Below are positions 17,332-26,969 of a stretch of DNA of 64,000 bases, in pieces. How positions within the stretch are numbered: position 1 is the first letter of the stretch; each line of letters begins with the position of its first letter. The stretch is from Planctomycetota bacterium (GTDB lineage Bacteria; Planctomycetota; SZUA-567; H5-PLA8): the NCBI GenBank assembly GCA_015075375.1, contig JABTUM010000001.1, positions 1,793,201-1,857,200 on the forward strand, given 5' to 3'. The notes under the pieces are model-generated. The model saw only the letters and a list, made by a program, of their open reading frames with translations, was not told the DNA's origin and did no database searches. The translations under genes and the position numbers were made by a program.

Positions 17332-17691
17332 TCACCCCTTTTTCTTACGCGCGGCTTTGTGCAAGTCGCGGTTGGGCTTGCCCTTCTTGGTCTCGCGGGC
17401 CACCCAGCGGTCGTACGGCTGGAAGACGGCCTCCACCTGCAGCGCGATCATTTCGGGAACGTCATACGGATGCAGGCGCTTCAGACGCTTGAACAGCCGC
17501 TTGACGCTGCCTTTGCGCGTTTTCAGCAGCATCAGCGTCTCGGTATCAGACTGAATCTCGTCGCCCCACCAATACAAGGAGTGGACGGCGGGCAGGAGGT
17601 TCGCGCAGGCGATCAGACGCTCGTCCAAGAGCCGGCGAGCCAGTTCTTCGGCCTTCTGGGCGGGCGCCGTGACCAGCACTACACGCAGCAT
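17332..17691 (-). CDS. cutA: CutA-type divalent-cation tolerance protein
   Basis: A protein of 119 residues matching the CutA ferredoxin-like fold: VLVTAPAQKAEELARRLLDERLIACANLLPAVHSLYWWGDEIQ is the diagnostic first half, and LHPYDVPEMIAL the second. CutA forms very stable trimers related to PII proteins; a direct role in copper tolerance is disputed. It ends in an unusually basic tail (RETKKGK...ARKKKG). Stands alone. Confidence 0.92.
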   Translation of the reverse strand: MLRVVLVTAPAQKAEELARRLLDERLIACANLLPAVHSLYWWGDEIQSDTETLMLLKTRKGSVKRLFKRLKRLHPYDVPEMIALQVEAVFQPYDRWVARETKKGKPNRDLHKAARKKKG

Positions 17692-17771
17692 CGTCCCGAA
17701 TCCTCCGCAAGCCGGACACTCTGATACCGGGATCGGCAGAATTCGTTTAAGAGAACAAAAAGATTGGAAAA

Positions 17772-18314
17772 TCAGCCTTCACGCCCGCCGGTGCCTTTGA
17801 ACTGCCCGCCCTTGTCGGCGAAGAGGACGTTAAAGCTGGTCAAGCTGCCGTAGCTGCGCGTGATGTACCCTTGCAACTCGGCTTTATCTTCCGCCGAGAG
17901 CTGGGGGTGATTGTTCAGCTTCTGCTCCAGCACCCGCAGCTTCTCGCGAATACCGATCAGTTTGCCGAAGAACTGCTCGATGGGAATATCCTTCGGCTGG
18001 GTGTCGTCCTTGCCCGGAATCAGGCGGATGGTGCCGCCGGTCCAGCGCCGTCCGAGTTCCAAACCGGCGTCGAGCCAGCCCTGCTCGCCCAGAACCTGGC
18101 GCACGGCTTCCTTGATGCGGTCGAGTTCCGGATCGCCGGCGCTGCCTTCGGGCTTCATGCCTTCGAAAGTGAACGCCACATGCTTGGTTTCGCCGCCCTT
18201 AAAGACGACGACGTAGCTCGACCCGTCGTAACCGCTGACGCGCCCTTGCCCGAACAGGGGGTGGGCCACGATGGCGCCGATGCCGATGCTGGGGCGTGCC
18301 GCGGGCTCGCTCAT
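17772..18314 (-). CDS. Hypothetical protein with UvrD/CarD-like Tudor motif
   Basis: A protein of 180 residues. Residues 8-55 read IGIGAIVAHPLFGQGRV...YVVVFKGGETKHVAFTFEGM, which resembles the small beta-barrel found at the C-terminus of UvrD/PcrA helicases and in CarD-type RNA-polymerase-binding proteins. The remainder is helical, with a charged helix-pair region (GKLIGIREKLRVLEQKLNNHPQLSAEDKAELQGYI). A role at nucleic acid or RNA polymerase is possible but unproven. It starts at ATG 18314 and follows the methyltransferase gene by 24 bases on the same strand. Confidence 0.7.
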   Translation of the reverse strand: MSEPAARPSIGIGAIVAHPLFGQGRVSGYDGSSYVVVFKGGETKHVAFTFEGMKPEGSAGDPELDRIKEAVRQVLGEQGWLDAGLELGRRWTGGTIRLIPGKDDTQPKDIPIEQFFGKLIGIREKLRVLEQKLNNHPQLSAEDKAELQGYITRSYGSLTSFNVLFADKGGQFKGTGGREG

Positions 18315-18338
18315 GGCGAAAGCTCCTTAAAGGATGGT

Positions 18339-19145
18339 TCAAGCTTGCGGTTTGCGCGCTCGAATCATGATGCAGGAGCGCAAGCGCGGGAGCAAGTAAG
18401 ACAGCGGCAGCCATAGGGCTTTCAGCGCCTCACGGAAGCTGCTGCGTTCGCCGCTTGCCCCCGGACGGTCCCAGCACGCGCTCATGATCGTCTCGATCTC
18501 GGCGAAGCCCGCGGCGGCGGTCTCTTCGCGCATCTCCCGCGCCGTGTACTCGCGGATGTGATGCCAGTGATCGGTGACGTGCCCGCCCGCTCCGGGATCG
18601 GCCAGCGGCTGCGAGATATTCTTGCCTTCGAACAGATGCAGGAGATTGCTCAGCCGCGCGATATTGGGCGTGGTGACGACCAACGTGCCGCCCGGCTTCA
18701 ACGCATCGAATGCCTTCCTCAGCACCGTACGCGGACGCGCACGGACGTGTTCGATCAACTCGCTGGCAAGGACGGCGTCGAAGGCGGCGAGCGGGACGGG
18801 CAGTGCATCGCAGGCCAGATCGCAGGGCTGTACTTCCAGCCCGTTGGCGCGCCAATAGCCTTCCAATCGCGCGGCCACCTCCGGATGATCCAATCCGACT
18901 ACCTCGAGTCCTCGCTTCTGCTTCAGGAAGAGGTCGCAGACTCCGTGATACGGCCCAAAATTCAAAATGCGCTTGGGTTCATCGCGCAGCAGGAGGTTCA
19001 GCGTTTCGGTCCAGCGCGGCGCCTCGAAGCGACGCCAGTACGCGCAGCTTTTCAAATCGTCGGAACCAAGTGCGGTAAGATCGGCATTGCGCTCGAAATC
19101 GGCCAGAAAGGCGCGGAATTCGCGAATTGAAATCGCTTCCGGCAT
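18339..19145 (-). CDS. Class I SAM-dependent methyltransferase
   Basis: A protein of 268 residues from ATG 19145 (a TTG at 19172 would add nine residues). Motif I is RILNFGPYHGVCDLFL, with the acidic residue of motif II in LEVVGLDHPE; then FDAVLASELIEHV and LKPGGTLVVTTPN, the usual later motifs of the small-molecule methyltransferase fold. WHHIREYTAREM follows, as in the Methyltransf_11/UbiG-like group. The substrate is unknown. The divergent TylF-like gene nearby may point to a shared natural-product or glycan modification role, which is speculation. Confidence 0.85.
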   Translation of the reverse strand: MPEAISIREFRAFLADFERNADLTALGSDDLKSCAYWRRFEAPRWTETLNLLLRDEPKRILNFGPYHGVCDLFLKQKRGLEVVGLDHPEVAARLEGYWRANGLEVQPCDLACDALPVPLAAFDAVLASELIEHVRARPRTVLRKAFDALKPGGTLVVTTPNIARLSNLLHLFEGKNISQPLADPGAGGHVTDHWHHIREYTAREMREETAAAGFAEIETIMSACWDRPGASGERSSFREALKALWLPLSYLLPRLRSCIMIRARKPQA

Positions 19146-19262
19146 GAGTGGCCGCCACGGCCCCTGGGTCAAATACCTGAAACGTCACGCAAGACGTAGC
19201 GGTATTATTGGATATAGTGCCGAAATCGCAAGTCGGATGCCTTCAACAACCGGAGTTCGTCC

Positions 19263-19964
19263 GTGATCTCGGCCCTGAAACGAATGAACCGCTGGCGGAT
19301 GAAGCGCTTCCCGCTCACCGATTTCGAGCGCGCGTTCGCGTCCGTGGAGCCTCACGCGCTGATGGGTCTGCGTGCGCTGGCACGCCTGTATTCGGGCACA
19401 AGGGAAGTGGTGCGGGAGGGCATCGAGGGGGACATTGTCGAATGCGGGGTCGCGCGCGGCGGGAGTGCTGGCCTATTGGCTCGCGCGTTACGCGATGCCG
19501 GCAGCGACAAGCGCATGTGGCTCTACGACAATTTCGAAGGCATGCCGGAGCCCGATCCCAAGCGCGACCCCGACTACGAAGCCGCGCGCAAGTACGTGGG
19601 CGCTTGCAAAGGCGACGAGGTCCAAGTGCGCGAGCTGGTTACCGGCTTGCGCGGTCCAGGCGAGATTCAGATCGTCAAAGGCCTTTTTCAAGACACCCTT
19701 CCATTCCGCGCGCCGCAACGCGTCGCCTTGCTGCATCTCGACTGCGATTGGTATCAATCCGTCCGCTTTTGCCTTGATACGCTCTACGACCGCATGGAGC
19801 CCGGCGGCATTTTGCAACTCGACGATTACCACTTCTGGGAAGGCTGCCGAAAAGCGGTGGATGAGTTTTTCCTGAATCGCAAGATCGAACCGCGGCTGGT
19901 CACTATCGATGCCTCTTCGGTTTGGATGCGCATACCTGCCGCTCACTCCTCGTCCGCGAAATAA
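19263..19964 (+). CDS. TylF/MycF-family O-methyltransferase
   Basis: A protein of 233 residues starting GTG at 19263. The family signature GDIVECGVARGGSAGLLA is near residues 56-73, then LYDNFEGMPEPDP, LHLDCDWYQSVRFCLDTLYDRMEPGGILQLDDYHFWEGCRKAVDEF, closely matching macrocin-O-methyltransferase relatives with the metal-binding Asp residues. Members methylate sugar hydroxyls of macrolides and related compounds; many genomic copies act on unknown glycans. Its last 22 bases overlap the 3' end of the convergent TPR gene. Confidence 0.9.
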   Translation: MISALKRMNRWRMKRFPLTDFERAFASVEPHALMGLRALARLYSGTREVVREGIEGDIVECGVARGGSAGLLARALRDAGSDKRMWLYDNFEGMPEPDPKRDPDYEAARKYVGACKGDEVQVRELVTGLRGPGEIQIVKGLFQDTLPFRAPQRVALLHLDCDWYQSVRFCLDTLYDRMEPGGILQLDDYHFWEGCRKAVDEFFLNRKIEPRLVTIDASSVWMRIPAAHSSSAK

Positions 19965-22057
19965 AATCGACGCAGCGCGGCGAACTTCTCGCCGCTCAGC
20001 GCCGGGCCCGCGTCGGCGTGCTCGAAGAACTCGCCTGCGTCGTAGCCGCGCTCCACACACGACGCGATCGCCGCGGCGGCGGCCTCCACATTACCGCCGA
20101 CGGCCTGCACGATCGCCTCGTAATACGGATCGCCGTAGCGCGCGGTGCTGGCTTTGGCTTCGGCGAGCGCCGCGTCGAGGCGCTTCATGCGCAGGAGGCT
20201 CAGGATCCTGAGTTCCTCGCACCGCAGCGTCCACCTTTCATCGGCGGCCAACGCCTCGGCCTGGGCATTCAACGCGCCCAGTACCCTCGGGTAATCCTTG
20301 AGCAAAAACGCGTGCTCGGCCTCCCAGCGCGCGAGCGCCGGTTCACCCGGTGCATCCTTGCGCCGCTCGGCAATCAGCTTGCCCAGCAGTTCTTCGCCAT
20401 GTTCGCGGATGCACAACCGTGCCAGTTGGTCGAATACTTTCTCGCTGCGTCCCAAGTCCGTATAAGCCGTTAGTCCTTTGCCGCTTTGGAAACGCGCATA
20501 GACACGCGCTTCCAGATAAGTCTGGCGCTCCTTGTCATCGAGCTCTATCTCCATCCCGCGCGCATAGGCCGCATCGGCTTCGGCGAAGCGGTCTTCAAGG
20601 ACATACGCCTCGCCTTCGTAATACGGCAGCCAAGTATCGTCGGCGTCGCGCAGCGCGTGGGATTTAACCAGTTGATGCAAGACCGCGGCATTCTCGCGAT
20701 CCACCAGATCGCCGGCCAGCCAGGCGAACGCCTGGTATTCGTCCGGCGCGCCGGCATAGGCTTCCAGATGCTTCTCCTGGCCAGCCATCGCTTCGAGCCA
20801 GGCATCCACAAAATAGGTGCGCTGCGTCTCGTCGGCCACACGCGGCCAAGCCTCGCGGAGGAGCTTGGCGGCCGGCTCGAATCGTTCGCGCTTCAGCAAT
20901 ACTTGGGCTTCGTAGTATGCACCGTCGGGATGTTCGGGGCGCAGCTTCCGAAATACCGGCGCCAGCGCATCCAGCGCTTCCAAAGCATCATCCCTGAGCA
21001 GCGCTTCGCATAAGCCTTCGTAGCGCAATTCTGGCTTCTCCATGCGGCACAGCCATTCGCCCAGCTCGGCCAACGCCTCCGGAGGAAGCACCCGCGCCAA
21101 TCCGAACAGATTGTCCGCGTCGTCGGGCATTGCCCGCAAGCCTTCACGGTACGCCTCGGCGGCTTCGCGAACCAACCCTTGGGCTGCGAGCGCATACCCC
21201 AACTCGTAGCAACCTTTCGGGTGCGGTCCCACGGCCGCCAGGTACGTGCGCGCGTGCTGTGCGGCCTCGTGCGGACGGTTCAAGTCGGTACACAACTGGG
21301 CGTGGAGGAGCCACAGGCGCGGCCAGTCGGGACGCAGCCGAACGGCCGGCTGCAGCGCTTCCATGGCAGCCTCCGCTTCGTCCAGGCCGTACAGCGCCTG
21401 GGCGTGCACGTAGGCATGCAGCGCTTCGAAGGTGCGCGGCAGCATCTTCGCCTTCACATCCTTCAGACGGTTGCGCGCATCCTCGAAGCGTTCGCCGTCC
21501 GCTTCCACCTGAGCGGTCAGAACGGCGTCGATCGCATCGCGCCGGTCGGGCGGTGCTTGTTGGATCGCCGCCAGCATTTCGGTCAGGCGGATCGGCCGCT
21601 CGCGGTCTTCGAAGTCGTAAATGCGCCAGCCTTGGGGCGCTTGATGCAACCACCAGCGGGTCAGGCGCGCGGCCGGCCGGTGGTCCCAAGCATTGAGGTA
21701 CACGACCGCGCGCCCGCCGGGAAGCGCCTGTACGCGCTCCAGCCGCAGATGCTCCCAGCCGTACTGCTCGGCGTTTTGCGTCGCGGCGATGCAGATCCCA
21801 ATCACGAGCCCCGCGCGCTCCCACGCGTCGTCTTCGGTGGCTTCCTTTTCGGCCGCCTTGCGTTCGGCCAACATGCGGTCGAAATCGAAAAACGAGAGCA
21901 CCGGGCGGTCTTCGCGGTACGCCTCAGCCAGCTTCTCGAAGCAGGCTTGGAGTTCGGCCCGTTCGGCGGCGGTGATCTCCGGCGTGGTTTCGCCGGCGCC
22001 CAGCGCAACCAGATCCGCAAGCAGCACCGCGGCCGCCAGGAGCCGAACGCCACGCAT
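19943..22057 (-). CDS. Large exported TPR-repeat protein
   Basis: A protein of 704 residues starting at ATG 22057 with a signal peptide (LLAAAVLLADLVALGAGE). A region at 60-190 of mixed fold is followed by roughly twelve TPR-like helix pairs (for example HAQALYGLDEAEAAMEALQPAV, ELGYALAAQGLVREAAEAYREGL, YYEGEAYVLEDRFAEADAAYARGM). It is likely a periplasmic scaffold, with no enzyme motif seen. A longer open frame to 22732 runs antisense-style through the aquaporin gene and is not used. It follows the aquaporin gene by 11 bases, so the two are probably transcribed together. Confidence 0.82.
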   Translation of the reverse strand: MRGVRLLAAAVLLADLVALGAGETTPEITAAERAELQACFEKLAEAYREDRPVLSFFDFDRMLAERKAAEKEATEDDAWERAGLVIGICIAATQNAEQYGWEHLRLERVQALPGGRAVVYLNAWDHRPAARLTRWWLHQAPQGWRIYDFEDRERPIRLTEMLAAIQQAPPDRRDAIDAVLTAQVEADGERFEDARNRLKDVKAKMLPRTFEALHAYVHAQALYGLDEAEAAMEALQPAVRLRPDWPRLWLLHAQLCTDLNRPHEAAQHARTYLAAVGPHPKGCYELGYALAAQGLVREAAEAYREGLRAMPDDADNLFGLARVLPPEALAELGEWLCRMEKPELRYEGLCEALLRDDALEALDALAPVFRKLRPEHPDGAYYEAQVLLKRERFEPAAKLLREAWPRVADETQRTYFVDAWLEAMAGQEKHLEAYAGAPDEYQAFAWLAGDLVDRENAAVLHQLVKSHALRDADDTWLPYYEGEAYVLEDRFAEADAAYARGMEIELDDKERQTYLEARVYARFQSGKGLTAYTDLGRSEKVFDQLARLCIREHGEELLGKLIAERRKDAPGEPALARWEAEHAFLLKDYPRVLGALNAQAEALAADERWTLRCEELRILSLLRMKRLDAALAEAKASTARYGDPYYEAIVQAVGGNVEAAAAAIASCVERGYDAGEFFEHADAGPALSGEKFAALRRFYFADEE

Positions 22058-22068
22058 GCGAAGGGAGG

Positions 22069-22752
22069 CTACGGCGCGCACGTGCCGTTTCCGTTCAGGC
22101 GGCAGCACGCGCCGGCATGCACGCCCCGGCAGCACGGTACCGCTAGGAGCGTGCCCAACACCGGAGCGATCAGGTACACCCACAGCGAGGCCGTTTCGCC
22201 CGAGAGCAGCGCCGGCGCCAGCGAACGCGCGGGATTCATCGACGCGCCGCACAACGGTCCGGCGAAGAGCGCCTCCAAAGCGATCACGCCGCCTACTGCC
22301 ACACCGGCCATGGCGCCCTTCTCCTGCGCGCCCGTCGAGACATTCAGGATCGTGAACATCAGAATCGCGGAAAGGACCACTTCTAGGAAGAACGCTTGCG
22401 CGACCAGACCTTGAAAGGGAATCGTCGCGCCCAGCGTCGCATGCGCCGGAAAGAGCGCCGCCAGCAACCCCGTGGCCGCGAACGCGCCGGCGATCTGGCC
22501 CAGCGCGTAAGGCGCCACCTCGCGCCAAGGCAGCCGTCCGGCCGCCGCAAAAGCCAGCGTCACCGCCGGATTCAAGTGCGCGCCCGAGACATCGCCCAAC
22601 GCGTAGATCATCGCCATCACCACCAGCCCGAAGGTCAATGCGATGCCCAAATGCCCCACCGCCCCGCCCGTGACCCCGTCGATCACGATCGCCCCGCATC
22701 CGGCAAAGACAAGGCAAAAGGTGCCCAGACACTCAGAGAAGGCGCGGCGCAT
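22069..22752 (-). CDS. MIP-family channel (aquaporin/glycerol facilitator)
   Basis: A protein of 227 residues with six transmembrane helices and both pore NPA boxes: SGAHLNPAVTLAF and GASMNPARSLAPA with the selectivity-filter Arg. At the helix-5 filter position, where AqpZ has His, this protein has Ala (aligned back from the second NPA), so it is not a typical water-only channel and may pass larger neutral solutes. The C-terminus is Cys-rich (PCCRGVHAGACCR), unusual for the family. ATG 22752 has GGGAGC 8 bases upstream. Divergent from argS. Confidence 0.88.
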   Translation of the reverse strand: MRRAFSECLGTFCLVFAGCGAIVIDGVTGGAVGHLGIALTFGLVVMAMIYALGDVSGAHLNPAVTLAFAAAGRLPWREVAPYALGQIAGAFAATGLLAALFPAHATLGATIPFQGLVAQAFFLEVVLSAILMFTILNVSTGAQEKGAMAGVAVGGVIALEALFAGPLCGASMNPARSLAPALLSGETASLWVYLIAPVLGTLLAVPCCRGVHAGACCRLNGNGTCAP

Positions 22753-22857
22753 AGCGGAAGCTCCCGTTGGCATATCAGCAACGTATCAGGCGCCCGCGCG
22801 CTGCCAAGCCCGCCCTTCGGTTGAATCTCGGCGCGCGGACCCTACTCTGTTAACCCT

Positions 22858-24726
22858 ATGAGCATCGCCACCGAACCGAATCCGCTGCTGAAGGCCCTGA
22901 TCGCCCGGCTCGCCGCCGCCGCCAAGCTGCCCCAGGAGCAGGTCGCCGGCCTGTTGCGCCCGCCGCCGAAGCCGGACATGGGCGATTACGCGATCCCGTG
23001 CCACGCGCTGGCCAAAGCGCGGGGCGCCAAGCCCGACCAGGTGGCGATCGATCTGGCCGCCGAACTGGCCCTCGATCCGGCCTTAAAGGATATCGTGGCG
23101 GCACTGGAGCCCGCCGGCGCCTTCCTTAATGTGCGCGTCAACGGCGGCGCGCTCTGCGCCGCGATTTTGCCCCGCATCGCCGCCGCGGGAGCGGCGTACG
23201 GCGGCGGAGCCGAAGGCGCGGGGCAAACCGTCGTCGTCGACTACAGTTCGCCCAACATCGCCAAGCCCTTCCACACCGGGCACCTGATGACGACCGTCCT
23301 CGGCGCGAGCCTCGTGCGCATTTACCGTGCGCTGGGCTACCGCGTCGTCGGCGTTAACCATTTGGGCGACTGGGGAACGCAATGCGGCTACCAATTTCTG
23401 GCTTGGCAGCGCGCCGATCCCCAGGAACGCGAAAAGCAGCTTGCCGCACGCGGCATCGATTATCTGGTCGACCTGTACGTCGGCATCAACGCTCCGGCTA
23501 AAGAGCTGGCCGAACTGAAAGAAAAGCTCCTCGATAAGAACGTCGCGCTGCAACCCGATTGCCGCAAGGAACTCGAAACCGCCATCGCCGCCCTGGAACC
23601 CCAAGTCGCCGAGACCGACCGGCGCGCAAGGGAACTCTTCAAGCAGCTCGAGGACGGCGACGCCGAGTTGCGCGCGCTCTGGGAACGCATGCGCGTCCGG
23701 ACGCTGGAGGTCTTGCAGCTATCCTACGACCGCCTCGGCGTGAAGTTCGAGTCCACCGACGGCGAAGGCTTCTTCGAGCCCTTCCTGAAGCCGATGATCG
23801 CGGAGCTGAAGCAGAAAGGCGTACTGGTTCAAAGCGAAGGCGCGTGGGTGATCGAACTGGCCGAACCCGGCGCCAAAAAGAAGGCGCCGCCGTTCATCGT
23901 GGTCAAGAGCGACGGGGCCACGAAGTACGAGACGCGCGATCTGGCCGCGGCGATTTACCGCAAGCAGACCTACGATTTCGCGCAGAACCTGTACGTCGTC
24001 GACGTGCGCCAAGGCTTCCACTTCTCCGGGCTCTTCAAGGCTCTGGAGAAATGCGGCTACCCGTGGGCGAAAGACTGCCGCCATGTCTCTTACGGACTGA
24101 TGCAAATCAAGGAAGGCGATGCGACGCTGCCGATGACCACCCGCGGCGGGCGTATGATCCCGCTGAGCGAACTGCTCGACCGCATGGTCGGCATCGTGCG
24201 CGGGATCGTGGACGAGAAGAACCCCACGCTCCCGTCCGAGCGCAAGGCGGCCGTCGCCGAGGCCGTCGGCGTCGGCGCGATCGTCTTCTGGATTCAGGCG
24301 CGGCGACGCAACAGCAATATCGTCTTCGACTGGAAGGAAGCCACCAATCCCGACGGCGATACCGGGCCGTACGTGCAATATACGCACGCGCGGGCGTGCA
24401 GCATTTTGCGCAAGCACGGCGCAAGCATTCCCCCGAACGCACAGCTTGCCTTGCTCGCTGCCCCCGCCGAGGTGCAGGTCGTCAAAGCCTTGGACGAATT
24501 TCCGCGCGTCGTGCGCGATGCCGCGCGCGAGTACGAACCTTCGATGCTGGCCACGTGGCTCGTGCAGACCTCGCGGTTGTTCAACGATTTCTACAACTCG
24601 CATCAGGTGCTCAAGGCCGAATCCGAGGCGCTGCGCGACGCGCGGTTGGCGCTCGTGGATGCCGTGCGCACGGTCTTGGCGCGCGGTCTGGCCCTGCTGG
24701 GCCTCGGCGCTCCGGAGGAAATGTAA
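22858..24726 (+). CDS. argS: Arginyl-tRNA synthetase
   Basis: ArgRS charges tRNA-Arg with arginine. The N-terminal tRNA-recognition domain (MGDYAIPCHALAKARG) precedes the catalytic core: DYSSPNIAKPFHTGHLMTT holds the HIGH equivalent (HTGH), then VNHLGDWGTQCG. GATKYETRDLAAAIYR and the DALR-type anticodon-binding helices (YVQYTHARACSILRK, SRLFNDFYNSHQVL) follow. The length of 622 residues is normal for the longer class. It is followed after 144 bases by the DAHP synthase gene. Confidence 0.96.
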   Translation: MSIATEPNPLLKALIARLAAAAKLPQEQVAGLLRPPPKPDMGDYAIPCHALAKARGAKPDQVAIDLAAELALDPALKDIVAALEPAGAFLNVRVNGGALCAAILPRIAAAGAAYGGGAEGAGQTVVVDYSSPNIAKPFHTGHLMTTVLGASLVRIYRALGYRVVGVNHLGDWGTQCGYQFLAWQRADPQEREKQLAARGIDYLVDLYVGINAPAKELAELKEKLLDKNVALQPDCRKELETAIAALEPQVAETDRRARELFKQLEDGDAELRALWERMRVRTLEVLQLSYDRLGVKFESTDGEGFFEPFLKPMIAELKQKGVLVQSEGAWVIELAEPGAKKKAPPFIVVKSDGATKYETRDLAAAIYRKQTYDFAQNLYVVDVRQGFHFSGLFKALEKCGYPWAKDCRHVSYGLMQIKEGDATLPMTTRGGRMIPLSELLDRMVGIVRGIVDEKNPTLPSERKAAVAEAVGVGAIVFWIQARRRNSNIVFDWKEATNPDGDTGPYVQYTHARACSILRKHGASIPPNAQLALLAAPAEVQVVKALDEFPRVVRDAAREYEPSMLATWLVQTSRLFNDFYNSHQVLKAESEALRDARLALVDAVRTVLARGLALLGLGAPEEM

Positions 24727-24870
24727 CCCCGGCGAAAGCGGGCGGGACAGGCTGGCCGGCGAGCCTGACCTTCACGTTTCGCAGCGCACGTTTTAGACTT
24801 CGCCCTCCGTCCCGTGGCGGAACGGATTTCTTGGATCGCTGAAGTGCATTGACGCCCCCGTGGAGTGCCC

Positions 24871-25890
24871 ATGCTCATCGTTCTGAAGCCCGACGCCAAG
24901 CCCAAGCAAATCGAAAAAGTCTGCGCCGAAGTCCGCGCCATGGGCTTCCAACCGCATCCGATGCCCGGCGCGGGACGCACCGCCATCGGAATCACCGGCA
25001 ACAAGGGCCCCGTCAATCCGCTCCCGTTCGAGTCCCTGCCCGGTGTGGAACGCTGCATACCGGTCACCAAGGGGTACAAACTCGTCTTGCGCGAGATGAA
25101 ACCCGAAGGCACCGTCATCGACCTTCAGAGCGCGAAGGTGGGCGGCGGCAAAACGTTCACGATCATCGCCGGACCGTGCAGCGTCGAATCGCGCAAGCAG
25201 ATGGACCAGGTCGCGCGCTTTGTGAAAGATCAGGGCGTGAACATCCTGCGCGGCGGAGCCTTCAAACCGCGCAGCAGCCCCTACAGCTTCCAGGGACTGG
25301 AGATGGAAGGGCTCGAAATCCTGAAAGAGACCGGCGCCAAGCACGGGCTGGCCACGATCACCGAAGTGATGGACACCAGCACCGTGGAAGCCGTCAGCGC
25401 CGCGGCCGACGTGCTCCAGATCGGTGCGCGCAACATGCAGAATTTTTCGCTGCTCAAGAAGGTAGGCAAAGCGCCCAAGCCGGTCTTCCTCAAGCGCGGC
25501 ATGTCGGCCACGCTGGAGGAATTGCTCCTTGCTGCCGAGTACGTCCTGCACGGCGGGAACTACAACGTGATCCTCTGCGAGCGCGGCGTGCGGACCTTTG
25601 CCGACCATACGCGCAACACGCTGGATCTCTCCATTGTGCCCAGTGTGCAACGCTTGAGCCACCTACCCATTTTTGTCGATCCCAGCCACGCCATCGGGCG
25701 GCGGCATTTTGTCGAACCCATGGCCAAGGCGGCTCTGGCCTGCGGGGCCGACGGATTGATGATCGAAGTCACACCAGACCCCGATCATGCATTGTCCGAT
25801 GGGGCTCAAACCTTAGACTTCAAGGGATTTGAGCAACTCGTAGAATCGCTTCGTCCTCTGGCCAAGGTCCTGGGCCGGACCTTAAATTAA
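24871..25890 (+). CDS. 3-deoxy-7-phosphoheptulonate (DAHP) synthase, type I-beta
   Basis: Condenses phosphoenolpyruvate with erythrose 4-phosphate, the first step of the shikimate pathway. The N-terminal ferredoxin-like regulatory domain (MLIVLKPDAKPKQIEKVCAEV, about 90 residues) precedes the barrel: IAGPCSVESRKQM, LRGGAFKPRSSPYSFQG, DVLQIGARNMQNF, VFLKRGMSATLEE, LCERGVRTF, FVDPSHAIGRR. This is the AroF/KDPG-type I-beta subgroup common in Gram-positives and deep-branching bacteria. ATG 24871 is chosen over the GTG at 24865 because GTGGAG sits 5 bases upstream of it. Confidence 0.95.
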   Translation: MLIVLKPDAKPKQIEKVCAEVRAMGFQPHPMPGAGRTAIGITGNKGPVNPLPFESLPGVERCIPVTKGYKLVLREMKPEGTVIDLQSAKVGGGKTFTIIAGPCSVESRKQMDQVARFVKDQGVNILRGGAFKPRSSPYSFQGLEMEGLEILKETGAKHGLATITEVMDTSTVEAVSAAADVLQIGARNMQNFSLLKKVGKAPKPVFLKRGMSATLEELLLAAEYVLHGGNYNVILCERGVRTFADHTRNTLDLSIVPSVQRLSHLPIFVDPSHAIGRRHFVEPMAKAALACGADGLMIEVTPDPDHALSDGAQTLDFKGFEQLVESLRPLAKVLGRTLN

Positions 25891-26026
25891 GCATTAGGGC
25901 CACAGAATTCCGAACTTTGTTCGTTATGATGAAAGAATTGGCCTGCAGTCTGGAAATGCGGTCCGAATCGGTGCCTACGGAGGCACCTGCAAGTTATCGC
26001 GAGCACTAGTACGTGGGGGCAGGCGG

Positions 26027-26962
26027 ATGGCTTCAATCAGCGCCGAAACGGTCGACAACATCTTGTGGGTCACCGGCACCGTGGACCGTTCCAGCCAGCA
26101 GGAGTTAGGCGGCGTCTTGGACGGGTATCTAAAGAGTCTGTCGGGTAGCCCGCCCATCGTCGATCTCTCCAATGTGAAGTACTTCTCCAGCTCGGCCGCG
26201 AAAGCCCTCTTGGTCAGCGCGCAGGATATTCAGGCCAAAGGACGTAAGCTGAGAATCCGGTCTTCTCTGGCCGTGGCCCAAACACTGAACATGCTCGGCG
26301 CGCAAAGCTGGGTGGAAATCGAAGCCTGCCCGAAGCCCAACCCGATTCCGGCGGTCGTTCAGGAGGCCAAGGCCTCCGCGAAATCGATGGAAGCGACGCA
26401 AAGCTCGGCGGGTTCCACGCGCACCGTCACGCCCTTGCCCGGAACGCTGAAGGGCCTCTCCAGCCAGCAACTGGACGACTCGATCAGCGTGCGGAAAGGC
26501 GACTCCGAGAAGTCCCTGACGCCCGCCGAAAGCAAAGAAGCGAGCGAAGGCTACCGGCCGAAGGTCCACATCAAGCCCGTTGAACCCCTAACGCGTGTGC
26601 CGGTTTCGGCGCCGTCGGCCTCCAGCGGCAGTTCGCCGCGCCTGCCCGCGATCGGCGGCGAGACCACAGCCGCCGCCGCGGCCATCCGTGCGGCAAAAGA
26701 AAAGGAAGAAGAGGAGATCCATCAACTCGCCTACGAGCGCGCCGGACAACCGCTTGCGCGCATCGACGAAGAACTGCCCGAAAAGCTCCTGATTCTGCGC
26801 AAACTGCTGATCCTCAACACCTACACGTTCACGTTCACGGGCGGCAACCAGCTCACCGGTAAGCTCCTCACCCGGCTGGGCGGTTCGTGGATCCTGATCG
26901 AACAGCACAGTTCGCGGCGCTGGATCAACCTGGAGCAAGTCTGCAGCATCGACATCCTGTAA
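26027..26962 (+). CDS. STAS-domain protein with C-terminal Sm/SH3-like barrel
   Basis: A protein of 311 residues. Residues 8-110 form a STAS domain of anti-sigma-antagonist type: VTGTVDRSSQQELGGVLDGYL, PPIVDLSNVKYFSSSAAKALL, where the phosphorylatable Ser/Thr patch is SSS. Residues 115-240 are a low-complexity linker. The last 50 residues (LNTYTFTFTGGNQLTGKLLT, then GGSWILIE and RRWINLEQVCSIDIL) have the five-strand pattern of a small Sm/SH3-like barrel, somewhat Hfq-like. Possible role: partner-switch signalling linked to another binding module. No neighbouring sigma or kinase gene. Confidence 0.7.
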   Translation: MASISAETVDNILWVTGTVDRSSQQELGGVLDGYLKSLSGSPPIVDLSNVKYFSSSAAKALLVSAQDIQAKGRKLRIRSSLAVAQTLNMLGAQSWVEIEACPKPNPIPAVVQEAKASAKSMEATQSSAGSTRTVTPLPGTLKGLSSQQLDDSISVRKGDSEKSLTPAESKEASEGYRPKVHIKPVEPLTRVPVSAPSASSGSSPRLPAIGGETTAAAAAIRAAKEKEEEEIHQLAYERAGQPLARIDEELPEKLLILRKLLILNTYTFTFTGGNQLTGKLLTRLGGSWILIEQHSSRRWINLEQVCSIDIL

Positions 26963-26969
26963 CGGCCCT

